A DNA stretch of 64,000 nt from Nymphaea colorata (GCF_008831285.2 NC_045138.2:3760143-3824142), one strand, 5' to 3'; positions 33,759 through 49,100 are shown, counted from the stretch's first letter. Program-made: numbers and translations. The notes: a model not told the origin generated them from the sequence alone.

Positions 33759-36700
33759 AGTTGCTAACCTAGTCTCTAAACTGAGGTAACCACAAAAGCA
33801 GGATGTGACCTTTGTTTGATATGGTTGCAATGTCTTTCAAAAATTGAGAAAGTACAATCAGATTGATGTCTCAGCAGCGTAAAACAACCTTTATCTAAGG
33901 TTGCTGTCTAACTTTGTTCTCTATTTTCTCGTGAGTTCTTGAGTACAAAGTCGACTTGTGAGCATAATAGGAGACAGACTGCTAGTGGCTTGTGAGCATA
34001 AATTGTATATAAAAGAATTCAAACAGCGTTTAATGCAATTTTCAATGGTTTTTTTAAACGATTGAAGGATATAGCAATGATGAAATGCACTGCGAGTCTG
34101 CGACTGCATATCTATACCGGTGATTAAATCACTGCTATAGATCGACTAGGGCACCACCAATTTTAGAAGTGGGAAACTTCGCCGGTAGGGTAGCAATACC
34201 GGTGCTATTGTCACCGGTATTAGGCCTGGTTTCCTGTACACAGCTAATTCTCCAATCGCGAGGACCGGTACTAAAACAGAAAATGCAAGAGAGAGAAAAG
34301 CACATAAGTGGTTCGGCAGTAGTGACTGCCTACATCCACAAGAAGGAGATCAAAAATTCATTTGATCATCCAACGTCATGATATGGTCTCTCGTTCTACA
34401 ATCATCATTTGATCTAAAAGCTTATTCAATTCTCTCGAGATCTTACAATAAACAAACTGGGAGACGTTTCCAATAATGTCACCTGCTGAGCTCCTTTATT
34501 GTTGATAGGCATGCTTTTTTTATCACAATCACCCGTTAAGAGAGACCCCATAATAGATGAGGAAGTAGTGTCTTTCACACCAGATCTTTTTTGGAGATCT
34601 CGATATCGTTGTCACTACTATATCGCCAACCACGACGAATGTTCTGATTATAGATGTTACTACCGTCCTCATCGAGTTTGGGTTGGATTTAAATCTTACA
34701 TTTTTTATCATCATAATTCAAATTACAACTTACGAGTATTGTTTTTACCAAATATATATGCAGGCGCGTTCGTCAACCATCACAGTTGCCGTTGGTGCCA
34801 GTCATGCGGCGTGCTCGTCTATCTACAGCGGTCATCTTGCATGTTCCATACGCTAGTTGAATGCTGTTTATTTAGGTCATAGTGTGTGGACCAAGCCTAG
34901 TGCAAGGGCTGAGCAGAATTTTTTCATAAAATAGTTGAATTATAGTTTCAAAATTTGATAGAAATTGAAATATTATTTTTTTAAAGATTTTATATAAGAT
35001 AAATGATTTTGTAAATTAAAAAAAAAAAAAATTTGAGGGGGTTGTTGGGGCAAGGCCCCCGGCGGCCCCCTTTTGCCTCCGCCGGCCCTGGGTGTGCAAC
35101 CCTCCCGTCAACCAAACGTCTTATCACTTCTTTCACTAAAATGTCTTTTTACACAAACTAGCTTCAGCTAAGGCCAATGGGCTGAAGACATTTTCGGGCC
35201 ATATCTTATGCCTTTTTCGCTCCTTTTGTGTCGTCAAGTTTATACATCAATACACTATGCAAATTAGAAAATGGCTGCTAAGAATATTCAAAGACAAAAC
35301 TAGGACACGTTAGTTGATATATTTCAGAAAAAAATAAAGGTACAACCGCGAGGAAAAGGAAAAAATTCAAATTTTAGGATAAAATCAAAATTTCCTTTAG
35401 AATTTCACCGTTTCCATCATTTGCCGCGTCAAGAAACCTGCTTTCTTCACTTAAAATTTAATAAGGGTACTAGGACCCTCCTGGATCAGGGTTGCAAATA
35501 CGTTTTGTTCGGCAAAACCAAATTTTCGTAAATGCAATTCTCTCATAAACTGTTCTTTTGATTTGAGGATTGGTGAATTGGAGCAACAGGCAAACCGGAT
35601 GCCTACTCCCAAGGTTTGCAAAAAAAATTCTGCTACTAAAGGGGATAATAGCTGGTGATCTCCTCATTCTGGTTGAATCTGTCAATTGCAAGCTGAGTAG
35701 TGAAACATTCACCCCTTCTCTTGTCATTCCTCAAATAATAAGGGAAGGGAAATGAAATGAAACCGAAGTTGACACGGGCAGAAATTTCTTGCTAAAGATA
35801 CAACAACAGTACCAATTTTAAACTTTAAGGTGTACTTGTACATAAAAAATAAAAACATAGTGATATGAATGTTTAGATAAGGTGATTTTTCTGGGTTGGT
35901 GCAGCTGGATACCAAGTTTACTTGATATATCAACCTAGGAGGAATGGCAGGATGAGAGAGATTTCATTTCCTTTCCACCCATACCAATCTTCCAACCAAC
36001 GAGTAAAGCCCCAAAGCTTTCCCTTTCCCAGTGCTTTATGCCTCATTTCTGCAGAACTTTTTAATGCCCCAAATTCCGAGTAAGTGGAATAAAACAATAA
36101 TAACTTTTGAAGGGTCATAGCTCAAACGAGCAAGAGGAAGGCGCGTGTGCGGCACATCAACCTGCAAGGGTTTGCTCCTATACTACAAACGAGTAGTGAA
36201 ACATGCACCCCTTGGAGGAAGAAGAGGAACTTCTCTCGTTTTAGACAAACGGATAACTTTCTGATCACCCAATACTCTCATTATAAAAATAATTTGAAAT
36301 TACGTACAAAAGATCTTATTGTCTACCTAGATAAAAGATTGTGAAGAACAAAAAATAAGCCAGTGACCCTCCGGCCTCCATTGCTTAACGTTGTAACTGT
36401 AAAAGGCACATGCAAAATGGATATCCCTTTTAAGCGCCCTTCTCCAATGCAACCTTTTATGCAGAATTGGAGCTGGCAATACCCTATTCCTCCAGAACAT
36501 AGGCAGCGTCACCAAAAAGAAAGGATCTAAAAAGCAAATTCAAATTGCAACACTTAACCCATAAATAAGATATTTTTAATGATCATATACAACTACAGGA
36601 TCGAGCAAACATTTATGACATCGACACAGCTAAGATAAAGCACAAAGTTACATAACTGTTCCTGTCTTCATCGTTGTTTTCTCCCCATCTCCATTCTAAT

Positions 36701-37104
36701 CTCGCTCTCACTAATTACCATAAGCATCAATGGTATCTCTATCATGTTAGTGTCCATCATTCCGAGATTGTAGGCAACTTTTTCCCTTCGCGATTCACAA
36801 ACATTGGCAAGACAGATCTCTCACAAAATTTGAACTGAGAAAACTTTTCTGACTACGGGCACCCCTAGAAGACGATGTAGAACCAGCCCAATACATGCAC
36901 TTCCACGCCAACGCAAACGTTATAGAAAAGAAGCAACCAGAGCATAGTTTTCCATTTGGCTGACTGTCCTCGTCTTGTTTACCATCTCCAATTTCTTCTT
37001 ATGCATTGCATGTCAGGCTGTGATTAATCTACGCATTTGGCGTAAGAAAAAAAATAGATAGATAAATGTAGCAGCACAAAATGACGACTGTCCGATATTC
37101 TTGT

Positions 37105-40100
37105 CTATGGTTGATTGATCTTGTGTAACCCAATATGAAGATCAGAAGATATGGAAATCAGAAGCGGGAAAGTGTGGTGCCAGACAGCTTTAAAAACCCG
37201 TTTTTGATGAGCCTTTACAGATTGGGTGGGGGTACGGGAGTTATACCGTATGTCAAATATGTGTATCACAGGATCTGTGGAACCGGATGTGATGTACAAA
37301 CCATCAGGAGACCACGCTTGGTCTATTAATGCCGATTGGGAATCACTGCTTTCTTGTTTCCATCCAAATGCATGGATCTCCATCTGCCTTACTCTAATAT
37401 CAAACAACCTAAGCTGCTTCTCCGGCGTCCTGCAAATATACGTCTATCAGAACATTGATCCAACACAATAATATACACTAGAACACTGAAATAGTTGAAA
37501 GAAATGCATGCCAACGCAAGGGCCAAAGATCTGAAAAGGCATTGCAAAAGTTCGACAAAAGAGTACATATCAGAAACCAGATACATGACCAAGAGTCACC
37601 CTGAGATCCACTCTGAATTAGATAAAACTGTTTTGTTCATGTAAGACTGGATCACCAGAAAAGAATGCTAGCAATTATAAAAATATAAAAACCTTCAGTT
37701 TTTTTTTCTTTTAATTGTTTCCACAAGTTCTTGTCTGCATCACCTGATGTTACAGAGTTTTCTGTCAATCCATAATTATTTCATGCCCAGCTTGTATAAA
37801 AAAATGTTATAGATAATTTTATAGAATTTCAGAATGCTGGCCATGGCTTAAGTACTAAAATTGATGTGAAAGCCTTCAATTTTTCTTTTAATTAATTTCC
37901 TAGACGCAGACAAATAAGTACGGCAAACAGATTTATTCTATAAGAGAAAGCAAAAACCTAAGGAAGCATAGGGTAGTTCACCAATAATTTCTGCCTACTT
38001 CAGATTAAACTTCAAGCGAATGGACGTTTTGAATTAGCAACATTTCTTTTTTCTTCAGTTTGACACATTAACCACAAGCTGGGTCAATTGCATAAAGCCA
38101 TGTGGTTCCTTCCCCTCACCCCCATGATAAGGATCTGCTTTAGCATATGCAGGGAGCGGTTTGTCCACTGAATTCAAACCCTCAATCACCTGCTGAGCAG
38201 TTGTCGCGCACCATACACCACCATATCCTCTTAGGACTATATAAAACTAGGCCTTGCAAGATTAAAATCTGCAACACATGTATGTCTAGACACAAAACTC
38301 ATAGTTCTCCATCGGAAATCACATACAGGAAGAGGGGAACAGCAGAATAGGAATGAATCGAGAAACCCAAGAACTAGCATACTACCCAGGGTGTGTTTGG
38401 ATGCATGCCCAAAAAAACATTTTGGAGGTAAAACTTTGTTTTGCCTCTAAAACTCATTTTTTGATCTGTTTGGGGGGCATGAAAACAACTTTTTCAGAAA
38501 AAATGGTTTTCTGAAAACACTGTTATCATAAGGGACTGAGAAAACTACCCCTTAAGTTATTCACCCAAAACCAATTTTTGTCTAGCCCACCCAATCATAA
38601 AAATGATGTTTTTCAAAACTCATTAAAAAAAACATTTTTACAAAACCAGATTTTCTAAAAAATCGTTTTTTCAACCTGTCATCCAAACGCTACCTCAGTC
38701 TCTTTACCAGACTGTATCAAAAGGTGTGACTTGTTTCAATGACATTCCAGACTTTTAGAAGAATGCATCAAGTTACTTCTAAATAACTTTAAACTTACTT
38801 GATTGCTATCCAGATAACTTCATAAGCACACTCACCCGGTTTGCACCATGAATAGGTTGAAGTCAGATGGATTTGGCAACACTCCCATGCATTTGCTGTC
38901 AATCTGATGCTTGAAATCAGCTTTTCCTCCCTCCACGTCAAATCCAACAATTCGCTTGTCAACACCAGAAGACACTACCATATGCCTTTGAGGAATTCCC
39001 GCAACCCCCATAACTGCTGAAGAATGGATGTATCGGTGCAGGAGCTTCGGCTTCCAACTATTTCCTCCATCTTTCTCATTCCAGAGAATAACAGCATGGT
39101 CGCTTCCACCAGTTACAAAACAGACACTACTCCATGGCATGAACGTTATGCCATTAATAATACCTTTATGATGAGGTTTTTCCTCTAAAAAACTCACCCT
39201 TGACTGCACATTAAAGAAACACAATCAAACAGTTTTCACTTTAAACAAGAAAAAGGATTCCACAGAGTTATTTCCATATTTCATGTTGTATGAGGCTTTT
39301 GTAAGGATAACATTGAGATAAAGACGTATGACAAACATATACTGCAACAACATTAATTTTATTTCTCAAAATTCAATAATTTACCATGTGGAGAAACATA
39401 CAGGACATATCAGCTAAAACTCATATGTACAAGGATATGATAGCAAGGTAACAATCAGAGCTTTTAGAAGATCAAAGATGCACTATGTTTCTGTCTGGTG
39501 GGAAGTATCAAAACAATCAAAGTTTTCAGGAGACCAAGACAATGGAATATGTTTCTGTCTGGTTTGAAGTATCAACGTGGAATGAATAAAAGCATAACAA
39601 AGGAATCTCTCTTGGTCAGTAAGTTATACGTGTGTGTACATGTGTATGATACATATTAGTTGCCTTCAATTGATAAGATGACCATATCTGTATTCATGTA
39701 TTCACGTAAAAAAAAGATCTCTCGATGTTATATGTGTTTTGACTCATATCAGTGTTTTTGTCCTCCTCCTTTATTTCAATGTTTAGAACAAACCTTTTTT
39801 CTCTTTGAGAACGACCTAGCCCCTTTTTCAAGAATATTCACATCAATATATCAAAATCTGAATGCTTTCTATCATTGCTATCATCTTCCTGAAAGTGTTT
39901 GCGGTTCCTTCAGAATCTGAGATAGTTCATGCACCTAAAAAAAATTGTGCCCATGCCTTGTTGCTGATAAGGGCCAGAAAATAGTTTACTTATGGGATCC
40001 CATCATTATGTTTCTCTGTTCTTCATAAAAGAAAAGGAAAACCCATGTTCTTTAAGCTTAGCACACAAAACCAAATACTTATATAAGTATCCCATCATTA

Positions 40101-43100
40101 TGTTTCTCTGTTCTTCATAAAAGAAAAGGAAAACCCATGTTCTTTAAGCTTAGCACACAAAACTAAATACTTATATATGTATTGTCACTGTTACATAATG
40201 ATATGCATACTAGTATGTACTTATGACTGTTTCTGATTTCTAATTTTTCTAGTAATATGTATACTGTAATATACTGTAATATGTTATAGCTGTTTGTAGT
40301 AATATGTATAGCTGTTTCTAGTAATATGACTTAACCATTAGTAGATTGTTATATGTATTCTATTTTACTGTATAATACAGTCTGCATTACTGTTTAGACT
40401 GTTATATGTATTCTGTTTATGATTCTGTTACATACTGTATTATGTAATATATATTATATTGTTATATACTCTTTTAGTAATATGTATACTGCTATATACT
40501 ATAATATGTAATATGTATTAAACTGTAATATGTATTAGATTACATTTAATGTGTAATGTTAAATTTCTATTGATTTTAGACATTCAATGAAGTCAACAAT
40601 TAATTTTTGATTGTTTAAGTTGACTATGCTTGTTAAATTACTGCTCTCCACATTTCAAATATTAGTAACAATTAATCAAAATAACTTGACATATTAACAT
40701 AAAAAAAAAGATCACCTTTTTTGCCTAGGCCCACCTAGGCGCTAGAAGCTGCCTAGATCCTAGGCAGCCCCTTGGTCTAGACAACATAGGTTTAGGATAC
40801 TAAAATATGGATCATATAAGGTTTCTGACTTGGTGTTTTTAACATCGGCTCATGTACATTAGATTTTTGGCTCCACCATTTACATAATCAAAGACAAAAA
40901 TCTTAGAATCAACAGAAACTAACAGAAAATAAAACATACCGAAGTGGCAAAACATAACCAAGACATGGGTAGCAAATCAACAAGTCATTCAACACAGATA
41001 ACACCTAAATCCAGCCACTCTAGATAACAAGAAATCACATTATCCCTTGCAACGAAGACTAGATGCCCCTAAAAAACAGAGAATATGAGGACATGAATAT
41101 AGTTATATACTTTCATGCTTTTATATTGAATGATTTACAAGGACAACACCCTAGGAAAGCTCAGAGTTCAAAGTGGCAAGCTTGGAACTTGATCCAAGGG
41201 CTTCATCTTAACACCTTTGCAATTTTCCCCAGATTCATCTGCCCCATCAGGCATTAGTAGAAGCTATGCTACATTAAGCAATGACTTTATGGAAGATCTA
41301 TTGTTGCATTTAGGTGCAAAGCCATTGATTTTCAGACCAAGTAGAAGCAGCAATAAATGGTTTGATATTAAAGAGACAAAATTTTATTCCAAAGCAAATG
41401 CAATAACAATTGTATTTCTTACTTCCTTTGATGAGTTCAAATTCATGATTGATACTTGAGAATCTCCATCATCAGCACTGTATGCAGCAAATATGCTATT
41501 ACCATGTGGGTGCCATGTCATATCCTCAGGCCACCTCCTCTTTGGAGACACACAGTCAGTTGAACTTAATAATGAGACATTAGATCTGCCATTTTGCAGT
41601 TAGCAGAAGGCACAAAATATTTCAATTAGTCATACTTCTAATAGGCCAAAAAGAGAAAGAAACGACTGTACTGTAACACTTATAACTTCATCAGATCACT
41701 CTATGCTAAACATTTGCTATATCTAGAAACTGCTAAATGCTAATGGTAATAATCCAACACATGATAGTCATGTAAATTACAAGTTCCTAGTGTGTGTGTT
41801 TCTGTTTCCATATGCATCTGCACAATTATAGGACAAATATGATTTTATTAAAGAAGGAACTAAATCCTTATGATGCAAATGTAATTTCAAGGACACATCT
41901 TTTCCAAAGAACAACAAAGGAATAGCACTATCGTGGAAAAAATAAATAGCAAAATTTCCTCAAACAAATCTAGCAGAATTTAGGTACAGAGTCAGAAAAT
42001 CCAGACGAATACTCATAATAATCAGGTCCATTAGAAGAATATGGAGGCAGATCACAGCCAATAGATCCATGAAACATGATACCAGTACTTGAGAACTTCG
42101 GAATGATTTTGTAGTGTAGCTAGATCAATCAATATATTACCAGCATCACAACCTCCAAATGATCCTCTAACTCCTCAAACCACTCATATTGTACTAGAGA
42201 TGAAATTGTGACAATAAGTTTCAAAATTCAAATGAACCCAAGCTGTTGCAGTTGTCCCTGGAAATATTAGCTGTACAAAAAGCCAGGCATAGTTAGTGCT
42301 CTACCAAGACACCATAGAGACAGCACTTACCAGCCAGATGCAGCCCTTTACCCTTGACTTGAGGTTCAGCCAAGTGTCAATCTTGTCAATAGATATCTGT
42401 CAAGATATAAGCAAACAGCATCCTTTACCCTTACGGGCATTTGTTTACCTCCAACTTGAAATCCAAGGTGATCTGAGACCACTAAGAATCTCAGATCCAA
42501 GGATTTGAGGTCAGACCTCCCTCACATCTAACCTCAAATCTGAGGTTTTGGCACATAATGAGGATCTTACATCCTCATTTTTCTATAGGCCTAAAATACA
42601 GTGTCTGTTTATTCTGTGGGTCCCACATAAAAGAAATTTAAGATCAGCCTCGGATCTGAGGTCGGAGGCTATCAAACACACCCTTAAGGTACTGTTGAGT
42701 GTTGCTTTTATCAACAAATAATCACACAAACTTTCATGCATACCAAGCAGCCTCATCACTATAAAGCGTGCATAGAGATTGATGACTCCCCCATTTCAAA
42801 AGGCCCTATAAAAAATTCGCTTATTCATCCCATGACTGAGTAATTTAAATTATTTAGTTGAAGGTCCATCAACAGCATCAAGTTACCATTTTTGATAAGT
42901 GAGACTCCAACTAAATACAACCAGTTAACAAGCCAATATGACTGTGAAATTCCTGGATTTTCCACTACCTATACAGATATGAATGGTTTTTAGAGGACTA
43001 TCACATGATACCAACAAATCAACCTGAGAAGAGAAGACAATATTCACGTTTGGCATGTTTGCCTTAACATTACCAATATAATGCAGCCATACTTTTCAAT

Positions 43101-46100
43101 TTCCATATTCAGGACTATTCTTACAGTCGATGGAATTGGTTATTGGCAAAGCAAACCAACTGATATCTCTGTCTTATTAACTGAATCCTGCTTATTAACT
43201 GAATACTACTTCACTGATAGGCTTCATTAAGCAGTCTGCCTTCTAACTCACGAAGCTCCAAGATATCAAGCACCTCTTAATATGCTTCCAGTAAGACATC
43301 AATATTCAGAAAGTATGTGGACTAACTTGCTTCTGCCAAGGCAATAAAGCAAAAGAAATTCAGGGGAAGCTAAGACATGCAACATACAATGAAGTGGTAA
43401 ACAAATTGGAAAATAAACTAGGAATGCAAATGGGACAGGTACGGTATAAGCATTTTCCCTTTTTGCCTCTTTCATACCGGATTCAAACTTTTTGCATCTA
43501 TAGATAAAGGGAGATTTATCCACTCTTACTTCGACCAAGAAACGCTTTGCCTTGTATAACCAAGGAAACAGCGATGAAAGTTGATGGCGAATCATGATCC
43601 ATTTTGAATTTTACAGTTACTTGTTTTGGCCATGCAGAAACCTGTGTGCAACTTAAGTATCAACTTCTCAGCTTCCTTCAATTTAACAAAGTCAACCATT
43701 GTTCCAGACATGCAGAAAACTCTGCGTGCCCTGACCATGCACTCTCAAGAACCTCAACTTAGCTGATCCACCTACTGGTATGGTAATAAATACAAGAGTA
43801 AAAATTCCATACAGTTGATTTTTTGTTAAGTCCCTCAATGAGCGCAAACCCTCATGTTTAGTTGCCACTTGCCACCATTGAGTTTGGAACCTTGAACAAA
43901 CTGTCCATGATAAGCCAGAGGAAGGTGAGGATAACGAGAATATTTTGCCCTTATAGACTCACTAAAAAGCACCCTTGCTGTTTGTAATCGATTAACTAAT
44001 TTGTATCATCAGTGGATTCAGTGCCACAGCAAAAAATTCTCAGATCTAAAAGACAAAATCACAGTTTGTTATTTAAACCCACATATTTTATGGCACAGAG
44101 CCTTCAGACCTTTTTGTCACATAACACTAAAGTTGGCAGCATTTGCTCAACCCTTTTCAACTAGGAACAGTAAATTGTATCTTTTAAATTCTTTGAAAGG
44201 TTTTAAAAATTAGATTTTTAAATAATGGTTGCAACAGATATATTCTCTCCCCATGCAATATGTAAACTGATTGGATGCACATATAAGGGCTCGTAATGGC
44301 TATAGCTATTTACTGTGTCGTGCTATAGCAATTTATTATGTTGTGCTATATTGATTTAACATGATTTAACATGTTGTGATATAGCGATATATGTGAATTT
44401 GGATTTCTTATTTCATTCCCTTATAGAGCTGTATAAGTCTTGGTTCTAGTCTCGTTCTGGGACTAGATATTTGACTACTACTAATCCTGACAAAGTGACG
44501 GTGGACGAACAACATTCCACCACTCAAAATAACCTGAGTACATATTGGCCACCGGAAATAGATGGAGGTACAAAAATGGCTCCCAACTGTAGCGAGCCTT
44601 GGGAGTCACCAAGTACGTCTCTGACCACTGAAGACTGAAGAGTGCTGAGATCAAAAGCTGGTATAACCCCCAAGGTAGTGACAGGAACAGTGTCCCTCTG
44701 CCTTTCTGAGAACTGGCCGATGAACTCTCTGTTTTCAGCAGCTCCAAATTTACAAGTCGAACACCAGAAAACACAAGAGCTACCCTGTCATCATCCAACC
44801 ATAGTCAACAATAACTTGTGAGCTGCAACTTCAATTGTAGCGAGCATGATTCTGACTTGGGGACCCTTTTATGCATAGGAGTAGGACCATAATCATTTAT
44901 AATATTTTGTTTTCCCATCTTGAAAGGGTAGACCCTTGACTTATCTCTGATTATTCACATCAAACCCCCCAGCTCAGATGCATTTTCTAACAGCAGAGAC
45001 CCACGTACAAATCAAGAACAACATCTTCAATCTTCAAGCATCCTCACTTATCAGCACCCATACAACATACATAAATGGTACAAGGAAGCATAACAATATA
45101 TGCCATTCATCTTCAAGGGTTTTGTAATGAATAATAAAAGGAAAGAGAACCAAATCATTAAACATCTGATTATCCACTGCATGTACAAAAAACCTTATAA
45201 CACCTGCGCACGCATGTGGGAGTTGTTGGAGATGTAGGTTTCTACTTTTGTGAAAAAAGAAAAAAATATAAGAATATTTCATTTTGCAATTTGCATGCAT
45301 TTGTGGCTCTGAATTTACATTCTTATCATAGCATGTCAACTCTTTGAACAGTTCTTGTGTTGCACATTGTGTCTATAGATTCACTGAAGTATTCAAGGTT
45401 CAATCCTTTTCTACTTCATATCAAGTACTATCACACTCATGTATCATGCCCGTAACAAGTGGTTGGCTGATCAATCAGGTCCATCCAAGGAAGTCCAACC
45501 CATTGATTAAGAAGTGGGTATTCTGGTTATTGAAAAAAATGCCAACAGAAAATCAACAGCAGTCCATCCATCTGCTCTTGTAGATACCTGCACTGCCCCT
45601 AAGTAATGGTCTACCATCTGCACTGGCCTTTTCTTCCTTTAAGAGGCTTGCCTCCTCATGTCCCTTTTCAAGGCAAGTGTCTTTCTCCCAAGCAAGCAAA
45701 GCATCTTCTTCAAGTACGGGCTCTTGGTTTTCTTTTTGTTTCAACTATATATCTATATATAGAGAGAGGACACTTTTTATAAAGACTCCCCTTGCTACAC
45801 AACTTTAACAAAGAAGCCTCAGACCAAGAGCAAGAATCAATCGAAATTTGCATTTTGACATGCTAGTTGTGTCTTAGCATAGGCACAAAGACATCTGACC
45901 TCGCTTACAAGACCTTTTTGCTCACCCTTTCGAACACCAAATAGCAGCCAACTATGCCAGCCAGGTCAAGGGCGTACCTCTCAAGCAACTATTAAGGACC
46001 GGGTCCGGTTAATAACATGTTTTCTCTTCTTTCACCATCTTAAGTATATTTCTGTCTTTGGCTTAGTATATCTTGGGGTGGGGCAGCAAAGCTGCATCAG

Positions 46101-49100
46101 CCATCAGGTATGGTGAACACATAGTAGTAATTGCAATAATACATCCTTGTGTTATATACTCTTACTTCCATACCAAGTTAGATTTGTGCTCCGGATGTGC
46201 CCAAACCGGCTTTTCACACGCATGATGGGGAGTTCAAGGTCATGTCTTTCGGCCTGACCAATGCACCAGCAACATTTCAGTCTGTAATGAATGATATATT
46301 TCACCCACTGTTGCGCCAATTTGTCCTACAGCCAGAGCAAGGAGAAGCATCTCAAACATTGATGGCTAGTGCTATCACTGCTGCACAAGAGTCAGCTGCA
46401 AGCTAAATTATCTAAATGCTCATTAGGCACCACTGAGATTGCTTGCTTAGGTCATAACATCAGATGTGGGCAGGTAAGGACGGAGGATGAGAAGGTATCA
46501 GCAGTGTGAGGGTGGAGAAGAACAATGACAGTAAGACAGTCGAGGGCTTCTAGGGGCTTGCAGGTTACTACCGCAAATTCATGAGAAGCTATGGCTTACT
46601 AGCAGATTCCTTGACGACTCTTACCAAGAAGGGTCAGTTCTCATAGAACCAAGAGGCTGAAGATGCATTCAATGCACCCCAAAGGGAAGTAACAACTGGA
46701 ATGCCTGCTTTCCAAGCATTGTTCATAGGGGAGTCCGATGCTTCCGCCTTAGGAGTGGGTGCGATTTTGAATTCCAGCAAGTCAAGACCTAGCAGCAGCA
46801 AGCCTCATGGTTCTTTGATCTCATAAAACGTGAGAATTGGCCTACTACATCGGCCCTTGGAAGTTTAGATGACTAGTGTATCAAGAATATGGCAGGAATA
46901 ATCAAGAAGACTGCCCTTGGTTCTCAAGACGGCCATGCTGGCTGGGTTGAGGAACACTCTGGTTGTTGTTGGCAATGGAATAGCTTCAGGGAAACAGTCA
47001 AACAGGGGATCAACAGTTCAATCATGAGAAAGAATGGGTGAGCTCGACCTGCTGCAGACATGGTAGAAAAATGGATGCTGTTGTCTAGGGGTATGACATT
47101 CATGGGCATGTGCAGTGCACTAAAAGTCTAAAAGGTAATGTCTGGCAGCAGATGGAAAATGGTAAAGGATAGGAGAGAGCTAGAACAGGGTTGAAAAAAT
47201 GAGGTGATGTGGAACGGAATTGAATGTTCCCTACAAATAAGAAGGATGATGCCTTGCTTGTTATTTCTTAAAGATCCCTTTACCATAGGTGCACTTTGGT
47301 TTTTATAGCCTCATTACATGATCAATAGCCCATTTCCATCTTATGGAAGAAGTCTCTAGAGATTCGGTTGCTACAATTTGATTCAGGGGAAGGAAGTTTC
47401 TTGTACATCCTGAAAACCTGTTATGCTCATGCAAGAGCACGTTTTGCTCCCTGGTTGGTTTAATTGGTTACGCCCACCTGCTGGCTGAGGGGCCTTAGGC
47501 ACTGGAGTAGGTATGCCAGGCCAGGTTGGCTGGAAGGAGGCATTATAAACGAATGGAGGCAAGCAAACTATAGAAAAGTAACAAAGCATAAGAAAGTTCA
47601 AGATTGATTGCGAGACAAGTTTGTTGCCCATATTGAAGGAAGCAAGCTCACATATATGAGTGAGGCAAAGGAGCACAAACTGAAACAGTTCACTACTACC
47701 TAAGAGATACAACCTGTTGCCAGAGATACTATTCCCTAAAGCTCTTTCCTGAGCTAGTAAAATAATTACGCTGGAGCTCCTACAAGAGTTCTTGCTTCTT
47801 GCTCCTTCACCTGGAGGAAAGAAACCAGCTCTGTCTCTTTTAGCTTGTCTAACTTGGAAAACAAAGTATTAAGGCTTTTGCTCATTGGGAGAAGAAACAT
47901 GGAAACTTACTAAGATATCAAGCAGAATTAGAAGCAAAATGTTGCAGACTTTCTAAGGAAGCTCGCACTTAGATCACCCAAACCTTCACCTCCAAACTCC
48001 AAAACCTTCTCGTGGTGCGTTTTGTGCCTATAACCACTTGCATGTAAACAGAACAATTGTACAAGATATCTGCCGATGAGATCCATCATTTGATCAGCAC
48101 GGTAATGATATCTCACTGCTATTGTACATGGTGCTCCAGCAAGGCAGATACGAAGATAGAGTACTGTAAAAGAAGAAACATGATGGAAGGTTGAAAGGTG
48201 AAGCACATTATCCTGTTTAACTTGTCTGCTTGAGCCTCACTACTACTTTCCTATACCGCCTCTGTTAGCGCCAAAAGGTTCTTGCAGTAAGAGTATTCTA
48301 ATTCATGGCTAAATGATGCAAGTAAGCAGTCTACACTCTACATTGATCAGCATATCAATGAACTAATTGAAATAAGAAGAGTTAACATTATATGGGCATA
48401 GATCATAGGTTATGGGCAGATTAATTGATGTGACGTGCCCAAAGTATAGTGTCAAACAGCTGCAAGAATAAGTGTATTCAGCACCATATTTTTGTCTTTT
48501 GAAGATGATACTCACAAGACAGTGGATGAGTTATAAATGAATTTGGCGTAAAAGGAGATGACAGGCCAACATTCTCTTAAAATTAAGAAGCAAGAAGAGA
48601 TCTGTCAAGAGAAGAATTTATCCAAGAGAAAATCTTATTATTTACATGAATCACAAACTGCAAAAAAGATAATTGTCCCTTGACAGTGAAGGGCATTTTT
48701 ATCTCCTATATTTCTTATCAAATGGTTCCTGTTCACAACCTACCCCTTTCTTCTTTCAAAAGAAATAAACATTCTTTCTAGTTTTTATTTACCAGAATAC
48801 CATTTCCCAGTTACATATTTTTTAACTTCTCTTTTTCCTTTCCTTTCTTAAGCCACATCCAAGTTTCTTCCACCAGAAGGACCAGCCGGCAATTTTAGAA
48901 ACAATAAATTCCCTTCTCCTTCATCATAATGCACATGAAATCTAAGCAAATGGTGCACAAATATTAGAGAAAAATTAAAAGCATCTGCAAGTCTGAAACA
49001 TTAGTTAATTTATAAGAAAATTCAATAGAACGATCTGCCAACATAATGCAATTTAATGACATAAACATTCAAAAAATGCTTTCACCACCTGGTTTCTGCA

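Larger units (their letters stand above)
30668..37104. other. Intergenic between the tandem WD40 genes
   Basis: This is 6.4 kb from the promoter side of copy 1 to the 3' side of copy 2. It contains a Copia gag remnant (31589-31843), an exon-like frame at 32096-32212, a TC/CA microsatellite (33724-33758) and a GGCCCCC-rich block after an A run (35010-35090). Open frames at 31132-31395, 33011-33271 and 34499-34882 show no recognisable motif, and I do not call them genes. Confidence 0.5.

Noticed and set aside
34499-34882. 127-codon plus-strand open frame
   Set aside because: His/Tyr/Cys-rich text without recognisable motif, splice context or homologous wording. Probably chance in spacer.
40190-40560. 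Possible array of short direct repeats
   Set aside because: The repeats are degenerate AT words without constant spacers. This is a low-complexity intron tract, not a CRISPR array.
47383-47712. 109-codon minus-strand frame with a Pro-rich segment
   Set aside because: It lies in intron 4 of WD40 copy 2 near the gypsy remnant. The Pro-rich text is not specific enough to assign to a Gag.
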